Below are positions 1 through 9,129 of a DNA stretch of 9,663 nucleotides, piece after piece. This stretch comes from an uncultured Ruminococcus sp. Its GTDB lineage: Bacteria > Bacillota_A > Clostridia > RUG12999. Position numbers and translations under genes: made by a program. The stretch spans positions 1-9,663 of the forward strand of contig CACZTG010000090.1 of assembly GCA_902783995.1 (NCBI GenBank), read 5' to 3'. The first letter of the stretch is position 1. Every line of letters starts with the position of its first letter. Under the pieces are notes generated by a model that saw only the letters and a list, made by a program, of their open reading frames with translations, did not search any database and had not been told where the DNA came from.

Positions 1-156
1 AATTTCTTCCGCGTTTTCGCCTTTATATCCAAAGGAGTTGAGCATTTTTACGCAGTCGGCGGCAGATTTGCTTGCAGCCAGCGCTTCGGCATTCTGCCTG
101 CTCATAAGCCCTCCCTCAAGAGCGCTTACTCTTGCCGACGTATAGGTGTAATCCAT
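1..156 (-). CDS. ntpC: V-type ATPase subunit C, N-terminal fragment (runs off left edge)
   Basis: Only the first 52 codons are present; the gene continues past base 1. The start MDYTYTSARVSALEGGLM, followed by an alanine-rich helix, matches the start of bacterial V/A-type ATP synthase subunit C (the AC39/d-like family). In the family this funnel-shaped protein couples the central stalk to the membrane rotor ring of K subunits. The ATG at 154-156 is supported by AAAGGAG at 166-172 on the minus strand, with 9 nt spacing. In related operons subunit C directly follows subunit E. Here it is separated from E by about 5.3 kb of signalling genes on the same strand, and the remaining operon (usually F, A, B, D) would lie beyond the left edge. 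The call rests on a short stretch plus operon context, but the N-terminal pattern is characteristic. Confidence 0.85.
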   Translation of the reverse strand, partial: MDYTYTSARVSALEGGLMSRQNAEALAASKSAADCVKMLNSFGYKGENAEEI

Positions 157-261
157 TGGCAAACTCTCCTTTCTTTTCAGTATTTTTCAGCCGATTGTAA
201 AAGTCCGGAAATTCCAGAATCGAAGAATTTTTTTATAAAAATATAAATTATTCTTATCCGT
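157..261 (-). other. A/T-rich gap between kinase gene and subunit C
   Basis: This 105-bp gap is the longest one between minus-strand genes in the window. It contains the subunit C ribosome-binding site (166-172) and is A/T-rich from about 224 to 250. A TACAAT hexamer on the minus strand near 195-200 resembles a -10 box, but I found no convincing -35 at 16-19 nt from it. No GC-rich hairpin followed by a T-run is visible on the minus strand, so transcription may continue from the kinase gene into subunit C. It could hold a weak internal promoter; the sequence does not decide. Confidence 0.4.
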
Positions 262-3200
262 TTATTGCGTTTTTATAAGGCTTTCCAATGTTGCGAACAA
301 TGCTTCATTATCTACCGGCTTACTCAGATGCGCATTCATACCTGCCTGTAAGCTTCGCTGAACATCTTCATCAAAAGCGTTGGCGGTAAGAGCGATTATG
401 GGAACTGTTTTCGCATCGGGTCTGTCAAGGGCACGGATAACAGTTGTGGCTTCAAGGCCGTCCATTTCCGGCATTCTTATATCCATCAGAATCGCGTTGT
501 AGTAGCCTTCCTCGCTGTTCTTGAATTTTTCGACGGCTATCTTTCCGTTTGCCGCGTGGTCGATATTCATTTCCCGCATAGCAAGCATCATTGTAATTAT
601 TTCAGCATTAATCGAAACATCTTCGGCAAGCAGGATACGTTTGCCCTTCAAGTCAACCTTTGTTTCTGATGTATTCGCTTTATTCCTTTTATGTAATGCA
701 TTTCTGAATTCTTCAATTATATTGTTTGCAAAAAGCGGCTTTGCGATAAAAGCGTCAACACCGGCATTGACCGCTTCCTCAAGCACGTCATCCCATCTGT
801 ACGCAGTGATTATTATTATGGCGGACTCGTTCCCGATTGTTTTTCGTATCTCACGCGTAGTTTCAATGCCGTTCATATCAGGCATTTTTAAATCAACAAG
901 AATCAAATTATACGGATTTTGTCTGGCATGGCGCAGTTTTATCATTTCAACGGCTTCCGCTCCAGAATATGCTATTTCACAAGCAAGTCCTATCTTTTCA
1001 AGGACAAGCTTTGCATGTCCGCAGGCAACGGAATCATCATCAACAACAAGCACGCTCATCTCGGCAGGGTTGATATCAAGCTCATCGCTGTCCGTGTACT
1101 TTCGGTCCGAATTTCCGAGCGTAACCGTAACAATGAATGTTGTGCCCTTGCCTTTTTCGCTTTTGACCTCAATGTTGCCGTTCATCATCTCAACCATACT
1201 TTTAGTTATGGCAAGACCAAGCCCGGAACTGCCGTACTTATTGGTCGCGGAGCTGTCCTCCTGGCTGAACGAATCAAAAATATGCGGCAGAAAATCGGGA
1301 CTTATACCTATGCCGGTGTCCGATACAGTAAAGCGAAGCGTCGTTTTATTATCAAACTTTGCTACCCTTTCAACATTAAAATCAATATTTCCGCCCTCGG
1401 GTGTGAACTTTACGGCATTACCCAATATATTGATTAATACCTGTTTCAGCTTAATATTGTCGCCGATATAGCAATCATCGACAGAGCCGTTTATATAACA
1501 GTGGTAATGCAGTCCTTTTTCCGCACTTTGGCTGCTGAACATTGTATTCAGCTGTTCAAGAAATTTTGAAAACGAAAATTCTTCATTTTTAAGGACAAGT
1601 CTGCCCGATTCTATCCTTGACATATCAAGAATATCATTTATAAGAGCAAGCAAATGATTTGCCGAGCCGCCTATTTTTTTAAGATACTCTCTTGCTTGTG
1701 CTGAAACATCCGGGTCATTAAGCGCAATGCTGTTAAGCCCGATTATTGCATTCATCGGAGTTCTTATCTCGTGACTCATATTGGACAAAAAAACGGTTTT
1801 TGCCTTACTTGCTTTTTCGGCGGCAGTCAGCGCATCACGGAGTACCTGCCTTTGAACCATCTGCTCACGCATTTCATTGTCAATATCCGTAAATCCCAAT
1901 CCGATAGCATGTACAACATGATCTGTTCTGTCTTCTGCGCGGCGTACTCCCGCCATACGAAGCATTTCATATTTTTCCTTGCCGTCCTTGACGGTGAGAT
2001 ACCGATATGTCAAAACAGTTTCTTTCGCAAGCCTTTTGCGTATGTTTTCCGGTTCGATGAAACGAAGAAAATCATCACGGTAATTCTCCGAAACACGCTC
2101 ATTCGCGTAACGTGTAAATGCCTCTTTGAACGAAAATTCTTCACCGCCCTGCGGTCCGTCCTGTTTTTTGACGAAAGAACGGTAGCAGACACACTTGTCG
2201 GTATCTATATCCGCATAATACACGCTCTGATAATCCGAGGAAAGAGCGGTTATCATAAAATCCTGCTGTGTACGCTGCCTTTCCTGCTCCAGAAGTTTAT
2301 TCTGCAATTCAATGCGTCGTTCAAGCTCTGCCTGCTTTACGCGGCTTTCGGCTTCGGAGGTTTCCTTTTCCACGGCTATTTGTGACGCACGCTTGTTCTG
2401 GTAATAAAGCGCGGCGAACATAAGTAAAAGAACAATAGCCGTAAGCAGCGTCTGTATCAGGCTTCTCCTAATAATACCGTCCGATACGGAGCCTATCTTT
2501 TCACTGATAACACTTTCGCGTATGAGGTAGGTCAGCATCCATTCCGTACCGTAAATCCGAACATATGATAAGGTCTCTTTAATCCCGTTATATGTAAATG
2601 ACACAACGCCGTTTTTGCCATGCTCAAAGTCTTTCGTTACGATGTCCGCAGAGCCGCCGTTCTCAAAATCAGCCCGTTTTAAAGCGGAAAGCAGATTATC
2701 CTCCCTTGCAAGACCTCCGAGTACCATATTTGTGAGCGCAGTGCCTTCCTTGGTATAGATGTTACAGAAGGTCGTGTCATTATTGTCCGATTGAAGCGCA
2801 ACACTTTTCACCATAGTATCCATGTCAATTTCCATAAAACAAACAATAAGAGCATTATTCTCCAGCGTCAGTCCGTTTACGGGAACGGCAATAATAACCT
2901 TCTTATGTATTGGGTCGGAGTTTTTAAGGCTTATCTGAGGTTCATTAATATTCAGATAGTCTATATTATATTCCGCAATATTGTCCTGTATTCCGAAGGA
3001 AGTATATATAAGACCGTTGGTGTCAATAAAAGCAAATTTTTCAAGCTTATAGAGCTGCTTCATTCTGCTTTGATAGGTCTGCAAGTGTCCGATATCACTC
3101 AGGTCATCTTCCGTCATCAATCCGACCGCCGTTTGAAGATTTTCGACACTTCGCTGCAATGTGGATGCAACGACCTGTTCACGTCTGCCCGCAAGCTCGT

Positions 3201-3354
3201 CCAGATATAAAAGACTGACAGAATTTACAGCTTTTTCGGTATCCAGTCTTGCTTTATGCCCCGTCCACATTGTTCCGAAAATTAATACGCCTACTATTGT
3301 GATGCCGCAAATTATTGCAATTATAACGGTTTTGCGGCTGTTCATTTTTTTCAT
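262..3354 (-). CDS. Membrane hybrid sensor histidine kinase (dCache-like, PAS-like, HisKA, HATPase, REC-REC)
   Basis: A 1030-residue sensor kinase. Visible order: TM1 at about 9-29, an extracytoplasmic region of about 270 residues (30-297) sized like a dCache ligand-binding domain, TM2 at about 299-318, a charged coiled coil (322-365), a PAS-like segment (about 366-495), HisKA with phospho-acceptor H528 in SHEIRTP, HATPase with N646, D679/G681/G683 and G708/G711/G713, then two receiver domains with phospho-acceptors D821 and D958, each keeping its acidic pocket and lysine (AKP, SKP). All catalytic motifs look intact. The start chosen is the ATG at 3352-3354, which has a G-rich Shine-Dalgarno (3364-3368) 9 nt upstream. 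An in-frame TTG at 3396 lies inside the HPt gene with no better site. It begins 19 nt after the HPt stop, so the two are probably co-translated and functional partners. The ligand cannot be read from sequence. Confidence 0.93.
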   Translation of the reverse strand: MKKMNSRKTVIIAIICGITIVGVLIFGTMWTGHKARLDTEKAVNSVSLLYLDELAGRREQVVASTLQRSVENLQTAVGLMTEDDLSDIGHLQTYQSRMKQLYKLEKFAFIDTNGLIYTSFGIQDNIAEYNIDYLNINEPQISLKNSDPIHKKVIIAVPVNGLTLENNALIVCFMEIDMDTMVKSVALQSDNNDTTFCNIYTKEGTALTNMVLGGLAREDNLLSALKRADFENGGSADIVTKDFEHGKNGVVSFTYNGIKETLSYVRIYGTEWMLTYLIRESVISEKIGSVSDGIIRRSLIQTLLTAIVLLLMFAALYYQNKRASQIAVEKETSEAESRVKQAELERRIELQNKLLEQERQRTQQDFMITALSSDYQSVYYADIDTDKCVCYRSFVKKQDGPQGGEEFSFKEAFTRYANERVSENYRDDFLRFIEPENIRKRLAKETVLTYRYLTVKDGKEKYEMLRMAGVRRAEDRTDHVVHAIGLGFTDIDNEMREQMVQRQVLRDALTAAEKASKAKTVFLSNMSHEIRTPMNAIIGLNSIALNDPDVSAQAREYLKKIGGSANHLLALINDILDMSRIESGRLVLKNEEFSFSKFLEQLNTMFSSQSAEKGLHYHCYINGSVDDCYIGDNIKLKQVLINILGNAVKFTPEGGNIDFNVERVAKFDNKTTLRFTVSDTGIGISPDFLPHIFDSFSQEDSSATNKYGSSGLGLAITKSMVEMMNGNIEVKSEKGKGTTFIVTVTLGNSDRKYTDSDELDINPAEMSVLVVDDDSVACGHAKLVLEKIGLACEIAYSGAEAVEMIKLRHARQNPYNLILVDLKMPDMNGIETTREIRKTIGNESAIIIITAYRWDDVLEEAVNAGVDAFIAKPLFANNIIEEFRNALHKRNKANTSETKVDLKGKRILLAEDVSINAEIITMMLAMREMNIDHAANGKIAVEKFKNSEEGYYNAILMDIRMPEMDGLEATTVIRALDRPDAKTVPIIALTANAFDEDVQRSLQAGMNAHLSKPVDNEALFATLESLIKTQ

Positions 3355-3373
3355 GAACTTTTGCCCCCATTCA

Positions 3374-3709
3374 TTACAGACTGCAAAGTTTTTCAAACTG
3401 TGCCTTTGCTTCGGTCAGCAACACGGAATAATCAGTATCGGTTTTATTTCTAAGAAGCTCTGTAATTTCACTTATCGGTTTTGTAAGCGGCGTAAGCGAT
3501 AAATTGGAATACATTCCTTTCAGCGCGTGAGCTGTTTCAAATGCGTCATCAAATGCTTTTTCGCGCAACTGCGCTTCAAGCTGCGGCAATCTGTTATCAA
3601 CGGTTGCTTTATTGACAAGCATAACATAAAAATCTTCTTTGTTCATGCAGCGCACAAGCCCTTCATTAACATCAGCGCCAAATTCTCTGAGTTTATCAAT
3701 TGTAATCAT
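3374..3709 (-). CDS. Free-standing HPt phosphotransfer protein
   Basis: A 111-residue, largely helical acidic protein. The motif AHALKG at residues 60-65 is the HPt signature, and H61 is the predicted phospho-histidine. The length and the helix pattern around it fit a single four-helix HPt domain with no other domain attached. In the family such proteins carry phosphate between a hybrid kinase receiver and a final response regulator. Its ATG (3707-3709) lies inside the end of the upstream EAL gene, a 14-nt overlap, with AAAGGAG at 3717-3723 and 7 nt spacing; this suggests translational coupling. The kinase gene follows 19 nt after its stop. Sitting between a hybrid kinase and a REC-EAL protein, it is the natural shuttle linking the two; that link is inferred from position and domain logic. 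Confidence 0.88.
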   Translation of the reverse strand: MITIDKLREFGADVNEGLVRCMNKEDFYVMLVNKATVDNRLPQLEAQLREKAFDDAFETAHALKGMYSNLSLTPLTKPISEITELLRNKTDTDYSVLLTEAKAQFEKLCSL

Positions 3710-5408
3710 AATAATTCTCCTTTGTTTCCGACATAATTAATTCATCAAACTTATCCGCCGGCAGCGGTTTTGAAAAATAATATCCCTGAACGATATCACA
3801 TCCGATTTTCTTTAAAAGTTCAAGCTGTTCCTTTGTTTCAACACCCTCTGCGATAACGGGAACTTCAAGCAATCTTGCTATTTCTATCATAATGCCGACT
3901 AAGCGGTAATCTTTTTTATCGGTACAGATATTCCGGATAAACTTCATATCCAGCTTTAAAGCGTCCAAAGGCAGAGATGTCAGCATATTGAGTGAGGAAT
4001 ACCCTGAGCCGAAATCGTCCATCTCAATTTTAAAGCCGTGTTCACGAAGCAATGAAATAGTATCTATAATATGCTGTGAATTATTGGTGTAAGCGGATTC
4101 GGTAATCTCCAGCAAAAGCTTATCATTCGGTATCCCGTTTACGTCTGCGATATCGTTAAGTATCTTGCAAAGCATTGGATTGAAAATATCGACCTTTGAA
4201 ACATTTACCGATATCGGAAGAAATATTCCGTATTTTTCTTTCCATTGCCTGATCTGCGCCGCCGTTTCACTCCAAACATATCTGTCGAGCTTCGGTATAA
4301 GACCGTTATCTTCAAAAAGAGTAATAAACTCGCCCGGACTTATTGTTCCAAATTCAGGATGTATCCAGCGAACAAGTGCTTCCGCACTTGTAAGAACAGG
4401 CTTTTTGTCCCGGATGCAATACTTCGGTTGATAATATACCTTGAACTGTTTTTCCGAAAGAGCCGTATCAATATCATCTATAAGCCGCTCGGAATGGAGT
4501 TCTCTGCTGTGTAATTCATCATTATAAAAATCATAACATGTCATATAACTGTTACGGAGCTTACGGCAGGCAAGCCTCGCACGGTCGAACCGGCGTTCCA
4601 TATTCAGCCCGCTTCCGTCATCCAAATAAATTCCCATTCTTACGTTAATCTTGTGTTCGCCCATAATATTACTGATTTTTTTGATTTGAGTCGGGATAGT
4701 ATTTTTCAGTTCAAGGCTGTGCGGAAGATATATACAAAAGCTGTTGCTGCCGCTTCGGCAGGCAAGTCCGCCCGATTGTTGAACAAGCTCGTGAATACTG
4801 TCACCTATCCTTTTCAAAACAAGGTCTCCATAGCTTTTTCCGTACAGCTCATTTATAATATGAAAGCGGTTTACATCAAGCACAATTGCATCAAACGGCA
4901 TATTGCCGTTCTGATTATCAAGCCTTTTTCCGTATTCAAAAAAGAATTCCTTATTGAAAAGTCCCGTGAGAATATCACGTTCCGTTTCATGGATAATAAC
5001 ACTGTCTTCGGCAAGCTCTATGGAGCGCTGTACCCTTGCTCTTACAATGTCGGGTATTTCATATGGTTTTGTAATGAAGTCGGCAGCGCCGAGCTGCAGA
5101 CTTTTAACTTCCGCCTCTTTTTCCGAAGTCAGGACTATAACAGGGATACGTCTCAACTCTCCGTTTGAACGTATTATCTTAAGAAGGCTGTACCCATCCA
5201 GCTCCGGCATATGCAAATCAAGTATAATTAATGAAAGCGTAAGCTTGTCTTTTTTTATTATATCAAGTGCGCGCGCTCCGTTTTCGGCATAGATTATATC
5301 ATATTTGTCAGTCAGCATAGCGCCGAGCATTTCTCTTTCAATATATTCATCATCAACTATCAGGATTGTTCTGTGAAGCCCTTTTTTACGTTCAAGCAAT
5401 TCCTGCAT
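3696..5408 (-). CDS. Response regulator: REC, degenerate GGDEF, EAL cyclic-di-GMP phosphodiesterase
   Basis: A 570-residue cytoplasmic protein with three domains. The receiver domain (about 12-130) has D19/D20, phospho-acceptor D64, T94 and K114. The GGDEF domain (about 140-290) keeps the family entry motif DILTGLFN, but its signature loop reads GSNSF at 220-224, so cyclase activity is unlikely. The EAL domain (about 308-555) keeps E343 of the EAL motif, NVS, the EITES glutamate, DDFGSGYSSL, the KLD lysine, the AEGVE glutamate and QGYYFSKPL, so it should hydrolyse c-di-GMP to pGpG. The start chosen is the ATG at 5406-5408, which has GGGGAGGG (5417-5424) 8 nt upstream. An in-frame ATG at 5439-5441 would add 11 residues but has no ribosome-binding site. 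It is the first gene of the signalling cassette, 65 nt after subunit E, and overlaps the HPt gene by 14 nt. Confidence 0.92.
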   Translation of the reverse strand: MQELLERKKGLHRTILIVDDEYIEREMLGAMLTDKYDIIYAENGARALDIIKKDKLTLSLIILDLHMPELDGYSLLKIIRSNGELRRIPVIVLTSEKEAEVKSLQLGAADFITKPYEIPDIVRARVQRSIELAEDSVIIHETERDILTGLFNKEFFFEYGKRLDNQNGNMPFDAIVLDVNRFHIINELYGKSYGDLVLKRIGDSIHELVQQSGGLACRSGSNSFCIYLPHSLELKNTIPTQIKKISNIMGEHKINVRMGIYLDDGSGLNMERRFDRARLACRKLRNSYMTCYDFYNDELHSRELHSERLIDDIDTALSEKQFKVYYQPKYCIRDKKPVLTSAEALVRWIHPEFGTISPGEFITLFEDNGLIPKLDRYVWSETAAQIRQWKEKYGIFLPISVNVSKVDIFNPMLCKILNDIADVNGIPNDKLLLEITESAYTNNSQHIIDTISLLREHGFKIEMDDFGSGYSSLNMLTSLPLDALKLDMKFIRNICTDKKDYRLVGIMIEIARLLEVPVIAEGVETKEQLELLKKIGCDIVQGYYFSKPLPADKFDELIMSETKENYYDYN

Positions 5409-5416
5409 ACCGTATT

Positions 5417-5424
5417 CCCTCCCC
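5417..5424 (-). promoter_or_regulatory. G-rich ribosome-binding site deciding the REC-EAL start
   Basis: On the minus strand this reads GGGGAGGG, 8 nt before the ATG at 5406-5408. It favours that ATG over the upstream in-frame ATG at 5439-5441, whose upstream sequence is A/T-only. The G-rich form differs from the AAAGGAG-type sites of the neighbouring ATPase genes. Confidence 0.7.
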
Positions 5425-5473
5425 GGATAAATTAAAATCATTTAATTATTTATTTTGCTGTTTTTTTAAAGCC

Positions 5474-6073
5474 TTATTTAAAAAGTATATCGGCAGCTTT
5501 GTCGCAAAGTTCGAGAAAGCCTGAATCAAAAAGCCGGTCAAACGAACAGTTTTCGATTTTTTCTCCGTCAGGATAAGGATATGCCAAAGTAAAACCTTTT
5601 TTAAAGCTGTCGGAGCTTTGCCCGATTTCAAGAAGGCAGCCCGCGTCTCCGGCAATTTTTTTAAAACTGTCTAAAAAGCTTTCGGAAATATTATCTCCGC
5701 TTGAAAAATGCGCGACGCAGCGACCGCTTTTAATATTTTTTTTAAGCAGCCCGAGAAGCAGTGTTTCGTATGCTTCACCGCTTAAATTCATAAGCTTTTC
5801 TTTTGCGGCGGAAAGCATATTTCCGACAATTTCCTGCTTTGCCGAAAGAAGCAGCAGACGCTTTTCGGCGTTTATTGTATCGGCAGTATTTTTTAAAATA
5901 CGTGCCGCTTCGATTTCGGTATTTTTTAACAGCTCGGAACTTTCGGCGTCGGAGGTTTCTTTTGCCTGAAGCATAATTTTTTCCGTTTCTGCTTTCGCTT
6001 CCGCCTTTATAGCACTTATTTCCTCGTCGGCGCTTTTTAAAATACCGTTTACTATATCAGATAATCCGTTCAA
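5474..6073 (-). CDS. ntpE: V-type ATPase subunit E (peripheral stalk), TTG start
   Basis: A 199-residue protein, the usual length for bacterial V/A-ATPase subunit E. The N-terminal half is a long Ala/Glu/Lys-rich helix that in the family pairs with the G/H subunit to form the peripheral stalk; the C-terminal half is a globular domain that binds the catalytic head, ending in ADILFK. The start codon is TTG (6071-6073), backed by a near-perfect AAGGAGGT at 6081-6088 with 7 nt spacing and by the family-typical beginning MNGL. It starts 20 nt after the subunit K stop. The C-terminus appears complete, so the signalling genes that follow did not cut into it. In related operons subunit C would come next. 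Confidence 0.9.
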   Translation of the reverse strand: MNGLSDIVNGILKSADEEISAIKAEAKAETEKIMLQAKETSDAESSELLKNTEIEAARILKNTADTINAEKRLLLLSAKQEIVGNMLSAAKEKLMNLSGEAYETLLLGLLKKNIKSGRCVAHFSSGDNISESFLDSFKKIAGDAGCLLEIGQSSDSFKKGFTLAYPYPDGEKIENCSFDRLFDSGFLELCDKAADILFK

Positions 6074-6093
6074 GGCTGTTACCTCCTTTTGCC

Positions 6094-8594
<2,501 letters not shown>

Positions 8595-8628
8595 GTTTGC
8601 TCCTTCCTTTCAGTATATTCCTAAAATA

Positions 8629-8937
8629 TCAAAATAAAGTATTCATAACAAGGGCGTCAATATCAGCCTGTTTTTCGGACGCTGCCGCCTTTAATTTTTC
8701 AGCTTCCGCATTTGCCTGCGTAAGCGCTTCGGATATAGCTTTTTCACGCTCTTTTTCGGCGGATTTAAGGCGATTTTCGGCGGCTTCTTTTGCCTTGACG
8801 CGGGCACTGTTTATATAATTTTCGGCTTCTTCGGCAGCTTTTTCAAGATTTGCCGAAGCTTCAAGCTTTGCCTGTTTTATTTTTTCTTCCGCGTCAGATT
8901 CGGCTTTTTTTACCTCGTCAATCATTTCTTTAAGCAT
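8629..8937 (-). CDS. ntpF: V-type ATPase peripheral-stalk subunit G/H
   Basis: A 102-residue, highly charged Ala/Glu/Lys-rich protein predicted to be one long coiled coil, with no membrane helix. This composition, its length and its place directly upstream of subunit I identify it as the short stalk partner of subunit E (called NtpF in Enterococcus, AhaH or subunit G/H elsewhere). Low-complexity coiled coils are poor evidence alone, so operon position carries much of the call. The ATG (8935-8937) has GGAGG at 8947-8951 with 9 nt spacing. It is the first gene of the operon, about 46 nt downstream of the predicted transcription start. Confidence 0.87.
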   Translation of the reverse strand: MLKEMIDEVKKAESDAEEKIKQAKLEASANLEKAAEEAENYINSARVKAKEAAENRLKSAEKEREKAISEALTQANAEAEKLKAAASEKQADIDALVMNTLF

Positions 8938-8989
8938 TATTTTTCGCCTCCGTTACTTTTTCATATTATTTTTTCTCTAAATTGCTTAT

Positions 8990-9018
8990 ATTATAGCATA
9001 TTGTTAAAAAAAAGTCAA
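8990..9018 (-). promoter_or_regulatory. Sigma-A promoter of the V-type ATPase operon
   Basis: On the minus strand, TTGACT (9013-9018) is followed by a 17-nt spacer and TATAAT (8990-8995). The bases just before the -10 read TGC, giving an extended -10 (TGnTATAAT). The -35 matches consensus at five of six positions and the -10 at all six. Transcription should begin near 8983, leaving a leader of about 46 nt before the first ATPase gene. It is the only strong promoter I could find for the whole minus-strand run. Confidence 0.85.
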
Positions 9019-9021
9019 TGG

Positions 9022-9040
9022 ACAAACAAAATTTTTTTGT
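9022..9040. repeat. Imperfect A/T-rich inverted repeat between the two promoters
   Basis: ACAAA, C, AAAA is followed by TTTT, TTTGT, giving nine complementary pairs with one unpaired C at 9027. It lies between the two -35 boxes (9013-9018 and 9055-9060), where a regulator binding site could affect both promoters. The A/T-only core makes chance occurrence quite possible. Confidence 0.3.
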
Positions 9041-9054
9041 GTGGTTTTGAAAGT

Positions 9055-9084
9055 TTCACAGCATTTTGGTGTATTTAATATAAT
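9055..9084 (+). promoter_or_regulatory. Sigma-A promoter of the dipeptidase gene
   Basis: TTCACA (9055-9060), an 18-nt spacer and TATAAT (9079-9084) form a good sigma-A-type promoter on the plus strand. Transcription would begin near 9091, about 39 nt before the start codon. It is divergent from the ATPase promoter, with the two -35 boxes about 36 nt apart. Confidence 0.65.
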
Positions 9085-9129
9085 ATATTAATAAAATATT
9101 TTTTTATCTGCAAAAATGAGGTGTTTCCC

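Noticed and set aside
521..1471. Long open frame of 316 codons on the plus strand, antisense to the kinase gene
   Set aside because: It is the shadow of a well-supported kinase with intact motifs on the other strand; its translation is low in recognisable motifs and rich in Ser/Ile/Leu, as expected of reverse-complement coding DNA.
262..5408. Foreign base composition or codon use of the signalling cassette
   Set aside because: Spot checks of lysine codons showed mixed AAA/AAG in both the cassette and subunit I, and nearly all AAA in subunit E. This is not a clean contrast, and a proper codon-usage calculation would be needed. The G-rich ribosome-binding sites of two cassette genes are the only visible difference.
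254..5430. Seven-base inverted repeat at the cassette ends: TTATCCG at 254-260 and CGGATAA at 5424-5430
   Set aside because: It looked like possible terminal repeats of a mobile element. However, comparing roughly 100 by 60 positions gives about 0.4 expected 7-mer matches by chance, there is no transposase, and no matching target-site duplication was seen.
5427..5453. A/T-only hairpin between subunit E and the REC-EAL gene (7 bp plus 3 bp with a bulge)
   Set aside because: There are no G-C pairs and no T-run directly after it on the minus strand, so it is too weak to call a terminator. An RNA stability or processing role cannot be excluded but is unsupported.
5446..5655. 69-codon minus-strand frame overlapping the end of subunit E
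   Set aside because: It is out of frame with subunit E, has no ribosome-binding site and no family features; a shadow of ntpE.
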